Of a stretch of 64,000 nucleotides of DNA, positions 7,964 through 16,483 are shown piece after piece. Position 1 is the first letter of the stretch, and each line of letters begins with the position of its first letter. The stretch lies in contig NZ_RBIL01000002.1 in assembly GCF_003633755.1 (NCBI RefSeq), positions 1,736,001 through 1,800,000 of the forward strand, given 5' to 3'. Source of the DNA: Solirubrobacter pauli (GTDB lineage: Bacteria > Actinomycetota > Thermoleophilia > Solirubrobacterales > Solirubrobacteraceae). The notes under the pieces were generated by a model that saw only the letters and a list, made by a program, of their open reading frames with translations, ran no database searches and was not told the origin of the DNA. The translations under genes were made by a program, and so were the position numbers.

Positions 7964-9357
7964 TGCCCTGAAGATACGTTGAGCTGCGGCGCGGGTCCGC
8001 AGTCGGCGAGCACCTGCCACCGCTCCGTCGTCACGAGCGGCCGGTAGCCGGGCGCGTCGGGCGGCTCCAGGCCTTGCCCGTAGAACCACTTGGACCGGAT
8101 GATCACGGCCGGGCGCTCCGCGCGCGCGTCCAGGTCGCGCATCGGCAGGTCGAGCCGCCAGGCGACGAGCGAGCGGGCCCGCGCGCTCGTCCGGATGCGG
8201 CTGCACGCGACGAGCCGGTCGCGCCCTCCGGCCTCCGCGATCACCGGGTTCAGCGCGTCAGCGGCGTCGGCCCGCTGCCCGAGCTCGGTCCACTGGTCCC
8301 GCAGCGTGCCGCCGGTCACGACCAGGACGAGGGCGACGAGCACGACCGCGCCGAGGGGCGCCGCCCACGCCGGGGTGCCGGGCTCGCCGGCACCGGCCGC
8401 ACGGCGCCCGCGCCGCCCCGTGCGCGCAGTCGCGGCGCGGCCCGCCGCGCGCACGGCGCCCGCGCCCGCCAGCGCGGCGCCCAGCGCGGCCGCGGCGACC
8501 AGGTAGCGCGGATTGCCCGCGTAGCCCGCGACGGTCATGACCGCCACGAGCAGGACCCAGGCGGCAGCGGCCGCGAAGATCCGGCGCGCGAGCGGGCCGC
8601 CTAGCACGGCGGCGACGAGCGCGGCGAGCACCGCGGGCAGCGTGGAGATCGTCGCCGTGTCGCTCAGGACGGCGAAGAACGGGACGTCGGCGAGCTTCGC
8701 GCTGCCGGGGCTCGGGACGCCGCGGGCGGTGTGCGAGGCGCCGAGCGCGCCGCCCGCGCCGAGCAGGTCAGGACCGAACCACAGCAGCGGCACGACCACG
8801 CCGGCCGCGATCACCGCGCCGCGGTCCTGGTCACGGCGCCAGAGCCAGAGCCCGTAGAGGCCGAGGAACGGCCACGCCTCCGGGCGCATCAGCGCGGCGG
8901 CCGTGCCGAACGCGAGCGCGGCGCGGGCGCGGCCGTCGAGGTGGGCGATCACCGCCCACAGCACCGCGGCGGCGAGCAGCCCCTCGGAGTTGCCGAGCGC
9001 GGTGTTGAACAGCCACCACGGCGACAGGGCGACAGCCGCGACGGCCGCCGCTCCGGCCCAGCGGCCGGCGAGCCGGGCGCCGAGCACGTACGCGCCGGCC
9101 CACGCCAGCAACCCGCCGGCACGCGCGACGATCAACCACAGCGCCGGCGCGGCCTGCTCCCAGAGTGCGAACACGACCGTGAACAGCACCGGGAACGGCT
9201 TCCAGGAAGGCCCGGTGGTCGTGTCCAACGCGAGCCGCTCGGTCTCCCGGCCCCAGACGAGCCAGGCGAGCGGGTCGAAGGCGAGCGCCCACGGCAGCAG
9301 CAGCGACAGCGCCGCCAGCGCGAAGGCGGCCAGGACGACCGCCAAGGGTGATCTCAA
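7960..9357 (-). CDS. polytopic integral membrane protein, possibly GT-C glycosyltransferase-like
   Basis: 465 residues with about ten hydrophobic segments in the first 350 residues, starting with a signal-anchor-like segment (VVLAAFALAALSLLLPWALA), followed by a C-terminal soluble domain of about 110 residues that probably faces the cell surface. The early acidic loop (LVWGRETERL) and the alternation of membrane segments recall lipid-linked-sugar mannosyltransferases of the GT-C fold, but I see no decisive catalytic motif, so the function stays open. The start is TTG at 9357, 10 nt after the coiled-coil gene; no ATG or GTG is available nearby. An Arg/Ala-rich cytoplasmic loop lies around residues 305-330. 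Confidence 0.7.
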   Translation of the reverse strand: MRSPLAVVLAAFALAALSLLLPWALAFDPLAWLVWGRETERLALDTTTGPSWKPFPVLFTVVFALWEQAAPALWLIVARAGGLLAWAGAYVLGARLAGRWAGAAAVAAVALSPWWLFNTALGNSEGLLAAAVLWAVIAHLDGRARAALAFGTAAALMRPEAWPFLGLYGLWLWRRDQDRGAVIAAGVVVPLLWFGPDLLGAGGALGASHTARGVPSPGSAKLADVPFFAVLSDTATISTLPAVLAALVAAVLGGPLARRIFAAAAAWVLLVAVMTVAGYAGNPRYLVAAAALGAALAGAGAVRAAGRAATARTGRRGRRAAGAGEPGTPAWAAPLGAVVLVALVLVVTGGTLRDQWTELGQRADAADALNPVIAEAGGRDRLVACSRIRTSARARSLVAWRLDLPMRDLDARAERPAVIIRSKWFYGQGLEPPDAPGYRPLVTTERWQVLADCGPAPQLNVSSGQ

Positions 9358-9367
9358 CGAGCGCCCA

Positions 9368-11521
9368 TCACGGCAGCACCAGCTGCGCGAGGACCACGAG
9401 CGCGACGATCATCGCGGCGATCAGGACCGCCGCGACCAGCCGCACGGACCAGAGCGCGATCGGGTTCGGCGGGACCTTCGGCACGCGCGTCGCGGCGCCC
9501 GTGCGGGCGGCGGCGACCCGCCGCGGCGTGTCGACGGGCGGACGGCCGCGGCCCGCGGCGGTCACCGGGCCGGGGATCGTCGGGTCCTCGCCGGTGATCG
9601 CGCCGTTGGCGTGCGAGCGGCGCTCCTCAGCGGCTTCCGCGCGCAGCACCTCGAGCTCGCGCCGGAGCGTGCGGCCGGCGGCGCGCTCGCGGTCGAGCTC
9701 GCGCTGGACGCGCTCGACCATCCGGCGGCCGGCCTCGTCGAGCTCGCCGTCCGGCACCTCGCTGTTGAGCAGCTCCTCGCGCAGCCGGGCGACCTCGGCG
9801 CGCTCCGCAGCCAGCAGCCGCTCCGCGTCCTCACGGGCGCGGTCGAGCTCCGCGCGCAGGCGCTCGGTCTCCTCGGCCTCGGCGACGATCGATCGCTGCG
9901 CCTCCTCGCGCGCCGTCGCGAGCCGGGCGTGCACCTCGGTCGTCGCGGCGCGCTCGGTCTCCACGCGCTGCTCGGCCTCGGTCTCGGCCGACGTGAGCGC
10001 CTCCTCGCGCTCGGCGAGCAGGCTTTGCAGACGCGCGACGTCCTCCCGTGCCACGGCCAGCTCGTTGGTGAGCCGGTCGCGCGTGTTCTCGGCGTCGGTC
10101 GTCCGGTCCTGCAGCTCGCGCATCAGCTCGCCGAGCGCGGCCCGCTGGTTTTCCTCGTCGCCGGACTGCGCCTGCAGCTGCTGGAGCTGCCCGGCCAGCG
10201 CGTCCCGCTCCTCACGGACGGCGCGCATCCCGTCCAGCTCGTCCTCGAGCGCCTCGTGCGCGGCCTTCAGGCTTCCGTGCGCGAGCCGGAGCCCGGCGAG
10301 CTCGTCCGCCTCGGCGCGGGCGGCCTCGGCCTCGTTGCGGAGTGCGTCGAGGTCGGCGGGCGGCTCCGCGCGGACCGCCTGCAGCTCGGCCGCGAGCCGC
10401 GCAGCTTCAGCACGCGCCGCCTCCAGCTCCGCCTGCGCCGCCGCGAGCGCCTCGGCCTCGGGCGCGAGCTGCGCGACCTCGGCGCGCAGCGCCTCGGCCT
10501 CGGCCCGCGCCGCCGCGGCCTCCTCGGCGGTGATCCGCACGGTGTCCACGTCGGCCACGGCCGCACGCAGCGAGGCGACCTCGGCGCGCAGGGCGTCCGC
10601 GTCCTCGCCGCCGGCGCGCAGCGCGTCCAGCTCGGCGCGCAGCGCGTCCGCCTCGGCGCGGGCGGCCGCAGCGTCCTCGCCCTCGGCGCGCGGCGCGTCC
10701 GCCTCGGCGCGGGCGGCCGCAGCGTCCTCGCCCTCGGCGCGCGGCGCGTCCTCCCCGCGCAGCGACTCGAGCTCCGCCCGCAGCATGTCCAGCTCGGCGC
10801 CGCTGCCGCGCAGGCGCTCGAGCTCGGCGCGCAGGGCCGTCACGGCACCGGCCTCGGCGCGGAGGCGCTCGATCTCGGCGCGCGCCTCCGCCAGCGCGGC
10901 GGCGTCGGCGCGGGCGACCTCGGCCCTGCCGGCCAGCCGCTCGGCGTCGGCACGGGCGGAGTCGGCCTCCACGCGAAGGGTCTCCAGCTCGCGCGTCAGG
11001 CGTTCGATGTCCCGGCGCGCGGTGACGAGGCGCTCGGCGTCGGGCCGTTCGTCGCGCAGGGCCTCCAGCTCGGCGCGCGCGGCGGCCAGCTCGGCGCTGA
11101 GGTCGGGGCGCTCGTCGCGGGCGCGGGCCTCGTCGAGCTCGACGCGGAGCGCGTCGCGTTCGGCGCGCAGCTCCGCGACGACCGCGCGGAGATCGCTCTC
11201 GGCGGTGACCTGGGTGCTGCGCCGGCGGCGCCGGCGCGGCGGCGGCAGCTCGACCACGAGCGAACGGCCCAGCTCGAGCTCCGCGCCCAGGACGTCGCCA
11301 CGTGAGGCGTCCCAGGCGAACGTGGCCCGCCACGGACCGGCCTCCAACACCTCGGCGGACCCCGTCACGCGCGTGCGACGACCGCCGGCGTCGACGGTGA
11401 TCGCCGGGCGCAGCAGGCGTCGCCCGCTCACGCCGTTCCAGCGGCCGACGACGACGAGCCGGTCGTCCGTCGTCCACTCGAAGCGCTCGAGCTCGAACGA
11501 GACGTCCTCGGCGCCGGGCAT
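9368..11521 (-). CDS. tail-anchored coiled-coil protein with SFELERFEW-type N-terminal domain (paralogue 1)
   Basis: 717 residues in three parts. (1) An N-terminal domain of about 95 residues, predicted beta-rich, beginning VSFELERFEW and containing GRWNGVSGRRLLRP and FAWDASRG. (2) A basic linker PPPRRRRRRS, then roughly 520 residues of Ala/Glu/Arg heptads (LRAELE-type repeats), a very long coiled coil. (3) A C-terminal hydrophobic helix (VRLVAAVLIAAMIVALVVLA) ending four residues later, as in tail-anchored proteins. The N-terminal domain and architecture are shared with the gene at 16484-18208. I do not recognise a named family; the geometry suggests a membrane-tethered scaffold or spacer. 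Its ATG overlaps the upstream stop by 1 nt (TGATG). Confidence 0.8.
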   Translation of the reverse strand: MPGAEDVSFELERFEWTTDDRLVVVGRWNGVSGRRLLRPAITVDAGGRRTRVTGSAEVLEAGPWRATFAWDASRGDVLGAELELGRSLVVELPPPRRRRRRSTQVTAESDLRAVVAELRAERDALRVELDEARARDERPDLSAELAAARAELEALRDERPDAERLVTARRDIERLTRELETLRVEADSARADAERLAGRAEVARADAAALAEARAEIERLRAEAGAVTALRAELERLRGSGAELDMLRAELESLRGEDAPRAEGEDAAAARAEADAPRAEGEDAAAARAEADALRAELDALRAGGEDADALRAEVASLRAAVADVDTVRITAEEAAAARAEAEALRAEVAQLAPEAEALAAAQAELEAARAEAARLAAELQAVRAEPPADLDALRNEAEAARAEADELAGLRLAHGSLKAAHEALEDELDGMRAVREERDALAGQLQQLQAQSGDEENQRAALGELMRELQDRTTDAENTRDRLTNELAVAREDVARLQSLLAEREEALTSAETEAEQRVETERAATTEVHARLATAREEAQRSIVAEAEETERLRAELDRAREDAERLLAAERAEVARLREELLNSEVPDGELDEAGRRMVERVQRELDRERAAGRTLRRELEVLRAEAAEERRSHANGAITGEDPTIPGPVTAAGRGRPPVDTPRRVAAARTGAATRVPKVPPNPIALWSVRLVAAVLIAAMIVALVVLAQLVLP
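10642..10751 (-). repeat. 51-bp exact tandem repeat inside the coiled-coil gene
   Basis: Two identical 51-bp units (10642-10692 and 10693-10743) plus 8 bases of a third. They encode a 17-residue unit containing RAEGEDAAAARAEAD, keep frame, and extend the coiled coil. The identity at third codon positions points to a recent duplication, and the unit number may vary between strains. Confidence 0.85.
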
Positions 11522-12060
11522 CAGCTCTGCTCGGTGTTCGCCTCGGGCTCTTCCGGACCGGGCCGCGGGTGCAGCAGCGAGCTGCTCGAACGCGCGACGG
11601 GCTGCTGGCCGGTCTCGGTCGGCGGCGGACGATGGTCGACGGCGGCGACGCGCTGGCGCCGGTCCCGCCCTTCGACCGCGACCGCGAAGGACACCTTCGA
11701 GAACGACAGCACCGCCCCGACGACCATCAGCAGCGCGCCGGCGAGCGACAGCCAGGCGCCGGTGCCGAGGTCCAGCTCGGCGGCGGCGGGCGGCGGGTCG
11801 AGCACCTGCGCGGCGACCAGCACGAAGGCCGCGCCGACGATCCAGGGCAGCGCCCGCTTGTCGAGGTAGTCGGCGTCCGGGGTGAGCAGGCCGACCGCGC
11901 CCACCACGCCGGCCACCGCCAGCGCCGCGAGCAGCACGTCGACGAGCTCGAACACCGCCCAGGCGTTGAACTCCCCGTACCAGTCGAGGAACAGGCCGAT
12001 CAGGAGCAGCAGGGCACCGAACGCGAGCACGAAGGGCCCGATGTCGAATCTACGCGTCAT
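11521..12060 (-). CDS. four-helix membrane protein of unknown function
   Basis: 179 residues with four hydrophobic segments (FVLAFGALLLLIGLFLDWY; LVDVLLAALAVAGVVGAVGL; WIVGAAFVLVAAQVL; WLSLAGALLMVVGAVLSF) and a Pro/Ser-rich cytoplasmic tail of about 50 residues. It resembles small actinobacterial membrane proteins of unassigned role. I take the ATG at 12060 (MTRRFDIGPF) as start; a TTG at 12078 is possible. It is the first gene of the minus-strand run that continues to the ferritin-like gene and is coupled to the coiled-coil gene by a 1-nt stop/start overlap, so the two may act together at the membrane. Confidence 0.72.
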   Translation of the reverse strand: MTRRFDIGPFVLAFGALLLLIGLFLDWYGEFNAWAVFELVDVLLAALAVAGVVGAVGLLTPDADYLDKRALPWIVGAAFVLVAAQVLDPPPAAAELDLGTGAWLSLAGALLMVVGAVLSFSKVSFAVAVEGRDRRQRVAAVDHRPPPTETGQQPVARSSSSLLHPRPGPEEPEANTEQS

Positions 12061-12222
12061 CGCTCGCAAGTCTGACAAGGGGTGCCGCTGGACCGCCCCG
12101 CGCCCCCGTCACACACAAATTCGTTCTGAGGCTGACACGGCGCGTTTCCCGCCTCCACGCCTGGGCATCTTGTGGACCAGGCGCTCCGCTTTTCTCCCGA
12201 CCGGACGTCTACTCCCCTCTCC

Positions 12223-12873
12223 TCACCGGGCGACCGCACCGCCGACACGGTGCGGTCGCCCGGCGTCCCCTTCCGCGGCGACGAGTGCCGCCGCCGATTC
12301 GGCGAGGTGACCCCGGAGGACCGTCGGCCCGTCGCGCTCCAGCCCCCGCACGAGCGCGGCGTGGTCGGCCGCCATGCGCTCGGCGCTCCAGAGCGGCTCG
12401 AGCTGGTTCATGAACAGCTTCAGCTCACCGTCGAGCGACGCGTGCGCGGCCGCGATCCGGGGCGACTCGGCCGCCTCGACGATCGCGCGGTGCAGCCCGT
12501 TGTGCGCGGCGTTGATCGCGCCCCACGCTCCGTCGGCGCACGCGCGCTCGAGCACCGCCAGCGCCGCGTGCACCGAGGCGGGCAGCGGCCCGCGCTCCAA
12601 GGCGATCCGCGCGGCCTCGACCTCCAGGGCCGTCCGCAGCTCGAACAGCGCGACGATCTCCTCGCCGGTCAGCCGCGCCACGCGCGCGCCCCGGTTGGTC
12701 TCGATCACGACGAGGCCTTCGCCGGCCAGTGCCCGCAGCGCGGCGCGCAGGGAGTGCCGGGCGACGCCGTACTGCGCGCACAGGTCCGCCTCGACCAGGC
12801 GTGAGCCCGCCGGGCGCTCGCCGTCGAGGATCGAGCTGCGCAGCGCCTGGGTTACCTCTTCGACCGCGGTCAC
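12223..12873 (-). CDS. GntR-family regulator, FadR/FCD subgroup
   Basis: 216 residues. N-terminal winged helix (about 1-70): VTQALRSSILDGERPAGSRL, VEADLCAQYGVARHSLRAAL, then the wing GLVVIETNRGARV. The C-terminal all-helical FCD effector domain has FELRTALEVEAARIA and metal-ligand histidines in NGLHRAIVEAA and ADHAALVRGL. The GTG/ATG-coupled overlap (4 nt) with the EamA transporter gene and the FadR-type boxes just upstream of that operon suggest autoregulation of a transport operon. The effector is probably a small carboxylate (family knowledge) but cannot be named. Confidence 0.88.
   Translation of the reverse strand: MTAVEEVTQALRSSILDGERPAGSRLVEADLCAQYGVARHSLRAALRALAGEGLVVIETNRGARVARLTGEEIVALFELRTALEVEAARIALERGPLPASVHAALAVLERACADGAWGAINAAHNGLHRAIVEAAESPRIAAAHASLDGELKLFMNQLEPLWSAERMAADHAALVRGLERDGPTVLRGHLAESAAALVAAEGDAGRPHRVGGAVAR
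12226..12263. terminator. 16-bp perfect inverted repeat at the gntR 3' end
   Basis: Arms CCGGGCGACCGCACCG (12226-12241) and its exact complement (12248-12263) with a 6-nt loop. It overlaps the last codons of gntR, so it also encodes the protein's C-terminus. No T-tract follows on either strand. It is a strong hairpin, likely ending the EamA-gntR transcript, as is common for T-less terminators in very GC-rich genomes. Confidence 0.6.
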
Positions 12874-13736
12874 GCAGGGACCGTAACCGGCCGGCGCACC
12901 TCGGGGGCGGCCAGCACGATCAAGCCGGAGAGGATCAGCGCCGCGCCGACCCCGGCCGGGACGCTCAGCTGCTCGCTCAGCACGATCACGCCGAGCAGGG
13001 TCGCGGTCAACGGCTCGGCGAGCGTCAGCGTCGCGGTCTCAGCCGCGCTCAGGCGCTTGAGCCCGCGCGCGAACAGCAGGTAGGCCGCGGCGGTCGGGAC
13101 GACGCCGAGGAACAGCGCGAGCAGGAAGCCTTCGCCGGTGCCGAGCCAGCGCACGCCCGTGATCAGGAGCACCGGGAGCAGGAACACCGCGCTGAGCCCG
13201 AACGCGCCCGCCATCACGGTCTCGGGCGAGTGCCCCTGCCCGAGCATGCGCTTGGAGGCGTAGGTGTACGCGGCGTACGACGCGCCCGCCACGAGGGCGA
13301 GCGTGACGCCGAGGATCGAGATCGAGGCGTCGGAGCCGCTGAGCGCGAGCATCGCGACGCCCGCGCAGGCCAGCGCGGTGGCCGTCGCCCACGCGCGGGT
13401 GGGCGTGCGGCGCTCGAGCGCCCACTCGATCGCGCCGGCGAACGCCGGGCCGGAGCCGAGCGCGATGATCGTCCCGACCGCGACGCCCGTGTCCGCGACC
13501 GCGGCGAAGAACGCCAGCTGGTAGCTCGCGACGGCGAGCGCGCCGAGGATCAGCGGGACGCGCGGCAGGCCGCGCAGCCCCGACGAGAGGAGCGCCACCA
13601 GCACCAGCAGCGCGCCGCCGACGAGGATGCGGGCGGCGCCGACGCCGGCGGGCGACAGGCCGGCCGGCCCCAGCGCCTGCGCGGTGCCGGTGGTGCCGAA
13701 GCAGAGCGAGGCGAGCAGAACCTGAAGCCGTGACAT
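12870..13736 (-). CDS. EamA/DMT-family permease
   Basis: 288 residues with ten predicted membrane helices in two EamA repeats, the standard size for drug/metabolite transporters. First repeat: LQVLLASLCFGTTGTAQALG to about residue 135; second repeat: SISILGVTLALVAGASYAAY onward. The substrate is unknown; relatives export amino acids or other metabolites. The ATG at 13736 gives the family N-terminus, while the in-frame start at 13754 would lie inside the operator. The gene overlaps gntR by 4 nt and has a two-box operator directly in front, so it is very likely the target of that regulator. Confidence 0.85.
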   Translation of the reverse strand: MSRLQVLLASLCFGTTGTAQALGPAGLSPAGVGAARILVGGALLVLVALLSSGLRGLPRVPLILGALAVASYQLAFFAAVADTGVAVGTIIALGSGPAFAGAIEWALERRTPTRAWATATALACAGVAMLALSGSDASISILGVTLALVAGASYAAYTYASKRMLGQGHSPETVMAGAFGLSAVFLLPVLLITGVRWLGTGEGFLLALFLGVVPTAAAYLLFARGLKRLSAAETATLTLAEPLTATLLGVIVLSEQLSVPAGVGAALILSGLIVLAAPEVRRPVTVPA

Positions 13737-13737
13737 G

Positions 13738-13775
13738 GAGCGATTGTTCCACAATCGCTCCTATTGTTCAACAAT
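13738..13775. promoter_or_regulatory. tandem FadR-type operator boxes
   Basis: Two 13-bp boxes, ATTGTTCCACAAT (13743-13755) and ATTGTTCAACAAT (13763-13775), spaced exactly 20 bp start to start (about two helical turns). The first is embedded in a 23-bp palindrome with 10-bp arms (GAGCGATTGT at 13738-13747, complement at 13751-13760). The core TTGTNNNACAA fits the TNGTNNNACNA consensus of FadR-subfamily GntR regulators. The boxes lie directly before the EamA start and overlap the last codons of the SDR gene, an arrangement suited to repression of EamA-gntR. Confidence 0.85.
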
Positions 13776-14531
13776 CCGCTGGATGAGCCGGTCGAGGATG
13801 CGGGTGGGCGCGCCGCGGGCGAGCGTGGCCTGGATCCGGGCGCTGTGCCCGAGGACGTAGCGCGTGCGCGGCTTCGGCGCGGTGAGCGCGTGGACGACCG
13901 CGTTGGCGACGACCGACGCCGGCATCCCGGTCTGCTCGGCCTCGAGTGCCAGCTCCCGCAGACGCTCGGCCATCCGCGCGTAGCGGCCGGTCGGCATCTC
14001 GCTCGCGGCGAGCGTGCGCTGCCAGATCGGGGTGGCGACGGCGCCCGGCTCGACCAGGGAGACGTGGACGTCGCCGCGCAGCTCGCGGCGAAGCGCGTCG
14101 CTCAGCGCCTCCAGCGCGAACTTCGACGCCGCGTACGGGCCGTAGAGCGGGAGCGCCACCCGACCGGAGATCGACGAGACGTTGACGATCCGGCCGTGGC
14201 GGGCGCGCAGTGCCGGCAGGCAGGCCTGGATCACCGCCAGCTGCCCGACCGTGTTGACCTCGAGCTGGTGGCGGAGCTGGTCGAGCGGCAGCGTCTCGAG
14301 CGGGCCGATGACCGCGATGCCCGCGTTGTTGACGAGGGCGTCGAGCTGCAGGTCCTGCAGGGCGGCGACGTGCTCGGCGTTCGTGACGTCGAGCGTGACC
14401 GGTGTGGCGCCGGCGTAGTCGAGCGGTGAGCGCGTGCCGGCGTAGACGGTGAAGCCGCGCTGGGCGAGCGCGAGCGCGGTGGCGCGCCCGATCCCGCTCG
14501 AAGCGCCGGTGACGAGCACGGTTTTCGGCAT
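13761..14531 (-). CDS. short-chain dehydrogenase/reductase
   Basis: 256 residues, classical SDR. TGASSGIG (about residues 8-15) is the NAD(P)-binding loop, NNAG the structural motif, and the catalytic Ser-Tyr-Lys are in VSSISG and YAASK. The C-terminal extension (RYVLGHSARIQATLARGAPT) is typical of actinobacterial SDRs acting on hydrophobic or unknown alcohols. The start at 14531 (MPKTVLVTGAS) is the normal family start; the open frame upstream runs into the ligase gene and is spurious. It diverges from the ligase with a 19-nt gap, and its stop lies within the second operator box of the EamA operon. Confidence 0.88.
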   Translation of the reverse strand: MPKTVLVTGASSGIGRATALALAQRGFTVYAGTRSPLDYAGATPVTLDVTNAEHVAALQDLQLDALVNNAGIAVIGPLETLPLDQLRHQLEVNTVGQLAVIQACLPALRARHGRIVNVSSISGRVALPLYGPYAASKFALEALSDALRRELRGDVHVSLVEPGAVATPIWQRTLAASEMPTGRYARMAERLRELALEAEQTGMPASVVANAVVHALTAPKPRTRYVLGHSARIQATLARGAPTRILDRLIQRIVEQ

Positions 14532-14550
14532 CGACGGCGAAACTACCGGC

Positions 14551-16023
14551 ATGCTGTTCGCCGAGCTCGCCGCCGCCACCGAGGACGTCCGTGCCCAGCC
14601 GAGCCGGCTCGCGAAGGTCGAGCGGATCGCGGACGCGTTGCGCGCGCTCGACGCGGACGAGCGCGTGGCGGGCACGAGCTACCTCGCGGGGTCGCCGCGC
14701 CAGCGCGTGCTGGGCGTCGGCTGGGCCTCGCTGCGGGACGATCCGCCGCCGCCCGCCGAGGCGCCGTCGTTGACCGTCGCCGAGGTGGACGGCGTCCTCG
14801 CGCACGTGGCGTCGCTGTCCGGTGCGGGGTCGGTGGCGGCGCGACGGGCGGCCCTGGGCGGGCTGATGGCGCGCGCGACCGCGTCCGAGCAGGCGTTCCT
14901 GCGCAACCTCGTACTCGGGGACATCCGCCAGGGAGCGCTGGGTGCGGTCGTCGGGGATGCGGTCGCGAAGGCGGCGGGCGTGCCGGTCAAGCAGGTGCGG
15001 CGGGCGTTGATGCTGCGCGGGGACCTGGGTGCGGTCGCGTCGGTCGCGCTCGCCGGCGAGGACCTCGCGCAGTTCCGGCTGGAGGTCGGCCGGCCGATCG
15101 CGCCGATGCTGGCCTCCACCGCTCCGGACGTGGACGCGGCGCTGGAGAAGACCGGGCCCGCCGCGGTCGAGTGGAAGCTCGACGGCGCGCGCATCCAGGT
15201 GCACCGCGACGGCGACGACGTCGGCATCTTCACGCGGTCGCTCGATGAGGTGACGGCGCGCATCCCGGAGGTCGTGGAGGCGGCGCGGGCGTTGCCGGCG
15301 CGCTCGTTCGTGCTCGACGGCGAGGCGATCGCCCTGCGCGAGGACGGGAGCCCGCACCCGTTCCAGGTGACCGGGTCGCGGTTCGCCAGCACGTCAGGTG
15401 TGCTGCTCACGCCGCTGTTCTTCGACGTCATGCACCTCGACGGCGTCGACCTGCTGGACGCGCGCGGCGAGGAGCGGGCGCTGGCGCTGACCGCGCTCGT
15501 GCCGGAGCCGTGGCGCGTGCCGCGCGGTGGGCCAGAGCAGCTCGAGGAGGCGCTCGCGCGCGGGCACGAGGGCGTGGTCGTGAAGGCGCTGGACGCGCCC
15601 TACGAGGCCGGCCGGCGCGGGTCCGCGTGGGTGAAGGTCAAGCCCGTGCACACGCTCGACCTCGTCGTGCTGGCGGTCGAGTGGGGCTCGGGGCGGCGGC
15701 GCGGGAAGCTCTCGAACCTGTGGCTCGGCGCGCGCGGCGAAGACGGGTTCGTGATGCTCGGCAAGACCTTCAAGGGCCTGACGGACGCGATGCTCGCGTG
15801 GCAGACCGAGAAGCTGCTCGAGCTGGAGACGGGGCGCGAGGGGCACGTGGTGCACGTGCGCCCCGAGCTGGTCGTGGAGATCGCGTTCGACGGCGTCCAG
15901 ACCAGCCCGCGCTACCCGGGCGGCGTCGCGCTGCGGTTCGCCCGCGTGGTGCGCCACCGGCCGGACAAGCCGGCGGCGCAGGCGGACACGCTCGAAGCGG
16001 TGCTCGCGCTCAGGAGCTCATGA
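14551..16023 (+). CDS. ligB: ATP-dependent DNA ligase (LigB-like)
   Basis: 490 residues. N-terminal DNA-binding domain (about 1-190, with LRNLVLGDIRQGALGAVVGD), then the adenylation domain with motif I EWKLDGARIQ (nucleophile Lys near residue 209), motif III RSFVLDGEAIAL, motif IV EGVVVKALDAPYEAG, and motif V SAWVKVKP, then an OB-fold C-terminus. It seals nicks using ATP and is distinct from the NAD-dependent essential LigA; in actinobacteria such ligases are accessory repair enzymes. No Ku or polymerase domain is attached, which argues against an NHEJ LigD. The ATG at 14551 gives the conserved MLFAELA start. The 3' end overlaps the convergent DUF4190 gene by 14 nt. Confidence 0.9.
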   Translation: MLFAELAAATEDVRAQPSRLAKVERIADALRALDADERVAGTSYLAGSPRQRVLGVGWASLRDDPPPPAEAPSLTVAEVDGVLAHVASLSGAGSVAARRAALGGLMARATASEQAFLRNLVLGDIRQGALGAVVGDAVAKAAGVPVKQVRRALMLRGDLGAVASVALAGEDLAQFRLEVGRPIAPMLASTAPDVDAALEKTGPAAVEWKLDGARIQVHRDGDDVGIFTRSLDEVTARIPEVVEAARALPARSFVLDGEAIALREDGSPHPFQVTGSRFASTSGVLLTPLFFDVMHLDGVDLLDARGEERALALTALVPEPWRVPRGGPEQLEEALARGHEGVVVKALDAPYEAGRRGSAWVKVKPVHTLDLVVLAVEWGSGRRRGKLSNLWLGARGEDGFVMLGKTFKGLTDAMLAWQTEKLLELETGREGHVVHVRPELVVEIAFDGVQTSPRYPGGVALRFARVVRHRPDKPAAQADTLEAVLALRSS

Positions 16024-16366
16024 TGATCGCGCCGGCGATCGCGTTCAGGATGCAGATCGCGACGGCGATGATGCCCAGGATGAACCCGGCCTTGGCCTGA
16101 CCGTAGCCACCCTTGCCGGTGCGCCGGATGTCGTTCTTGGCGACCAGGCCCAGCACGAGGGCGACGAGCGCGGGGACGATGCCGAGGATCGGCGCGAGCA
16201 GGCCGAGCGGGATCGCGATGATGCCGAGGATCATCGCCGCGACGGCGCGACCGTCGTTGCCCCCACGAGCGGCGGGCTCCTGGTGGTCGGACACCGGCGG
16301 CGCCGGCTGGTACTGCGACGAAGCCGTCGTGGCGGGGCGTTCAGGTGCCTCGGGCGAAGCGGCCAT
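16010..16366 (-). CDS. DUF4190-type small membrane protein
   Basis: 118 residues: a Pro/Ala/Gln-rich cytoplasmic N-terminus (about 45 residues) and two hydrophobic helices (AAMILGIIAIPLGLLAPILG and AGFILGIIAVAICILNAIAG) flanking a short basic loop (KNDIRRTGKGGYGQAK), the layout of DUF4190 proteins. Function unknown. The ATG at 16366 has a very good Shine-Dalgarno (AGGAGG, 8 nt upstream), so translation is probably strong. The 117 bases upstream to the next gene hold only this leader. Confidence 0.82.
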   Translation of the reverse strand: MAASPEAPERPATTASSQYQPAPPVSDHQEPAARGGNDGRAVAAMILGIIAIPLGLLAPILGIVPALVALVLGLVAKNDIRRTGKGGYGQAKAGFILGIIAVAICILNAIAGAIIMSS

Positions 16367-16483
16367 CGGTGGTTCCTCCTGACGGGTCGAGCAGGAACGG
16401 GCGCACGTCCCCGAACGGTGGGGAACGGTCCCGCGGATGTGCCAGCTCTGCTACCCGGGCCGGCCCCGTCGTAGGCCCGCTTT

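Noticed and set aside
7121-8206. Extended N-terminus of the isoaspartyl peptidase
   Set aside because: The extra 81 residues are Arg/Ala-rich and overlap the membrane-protein gene in another frame; the GTG at 7963 with a 4-nt overlap is the better start.
8903-11885. Plus-strand frames antisense to the coiled-coil gene at 9368-11521
   Set aside because: Low-complexity Ser/Arg/Ala reading of the Glu/Arg/Ala coiled-coil codons; no start context or homologous motif.
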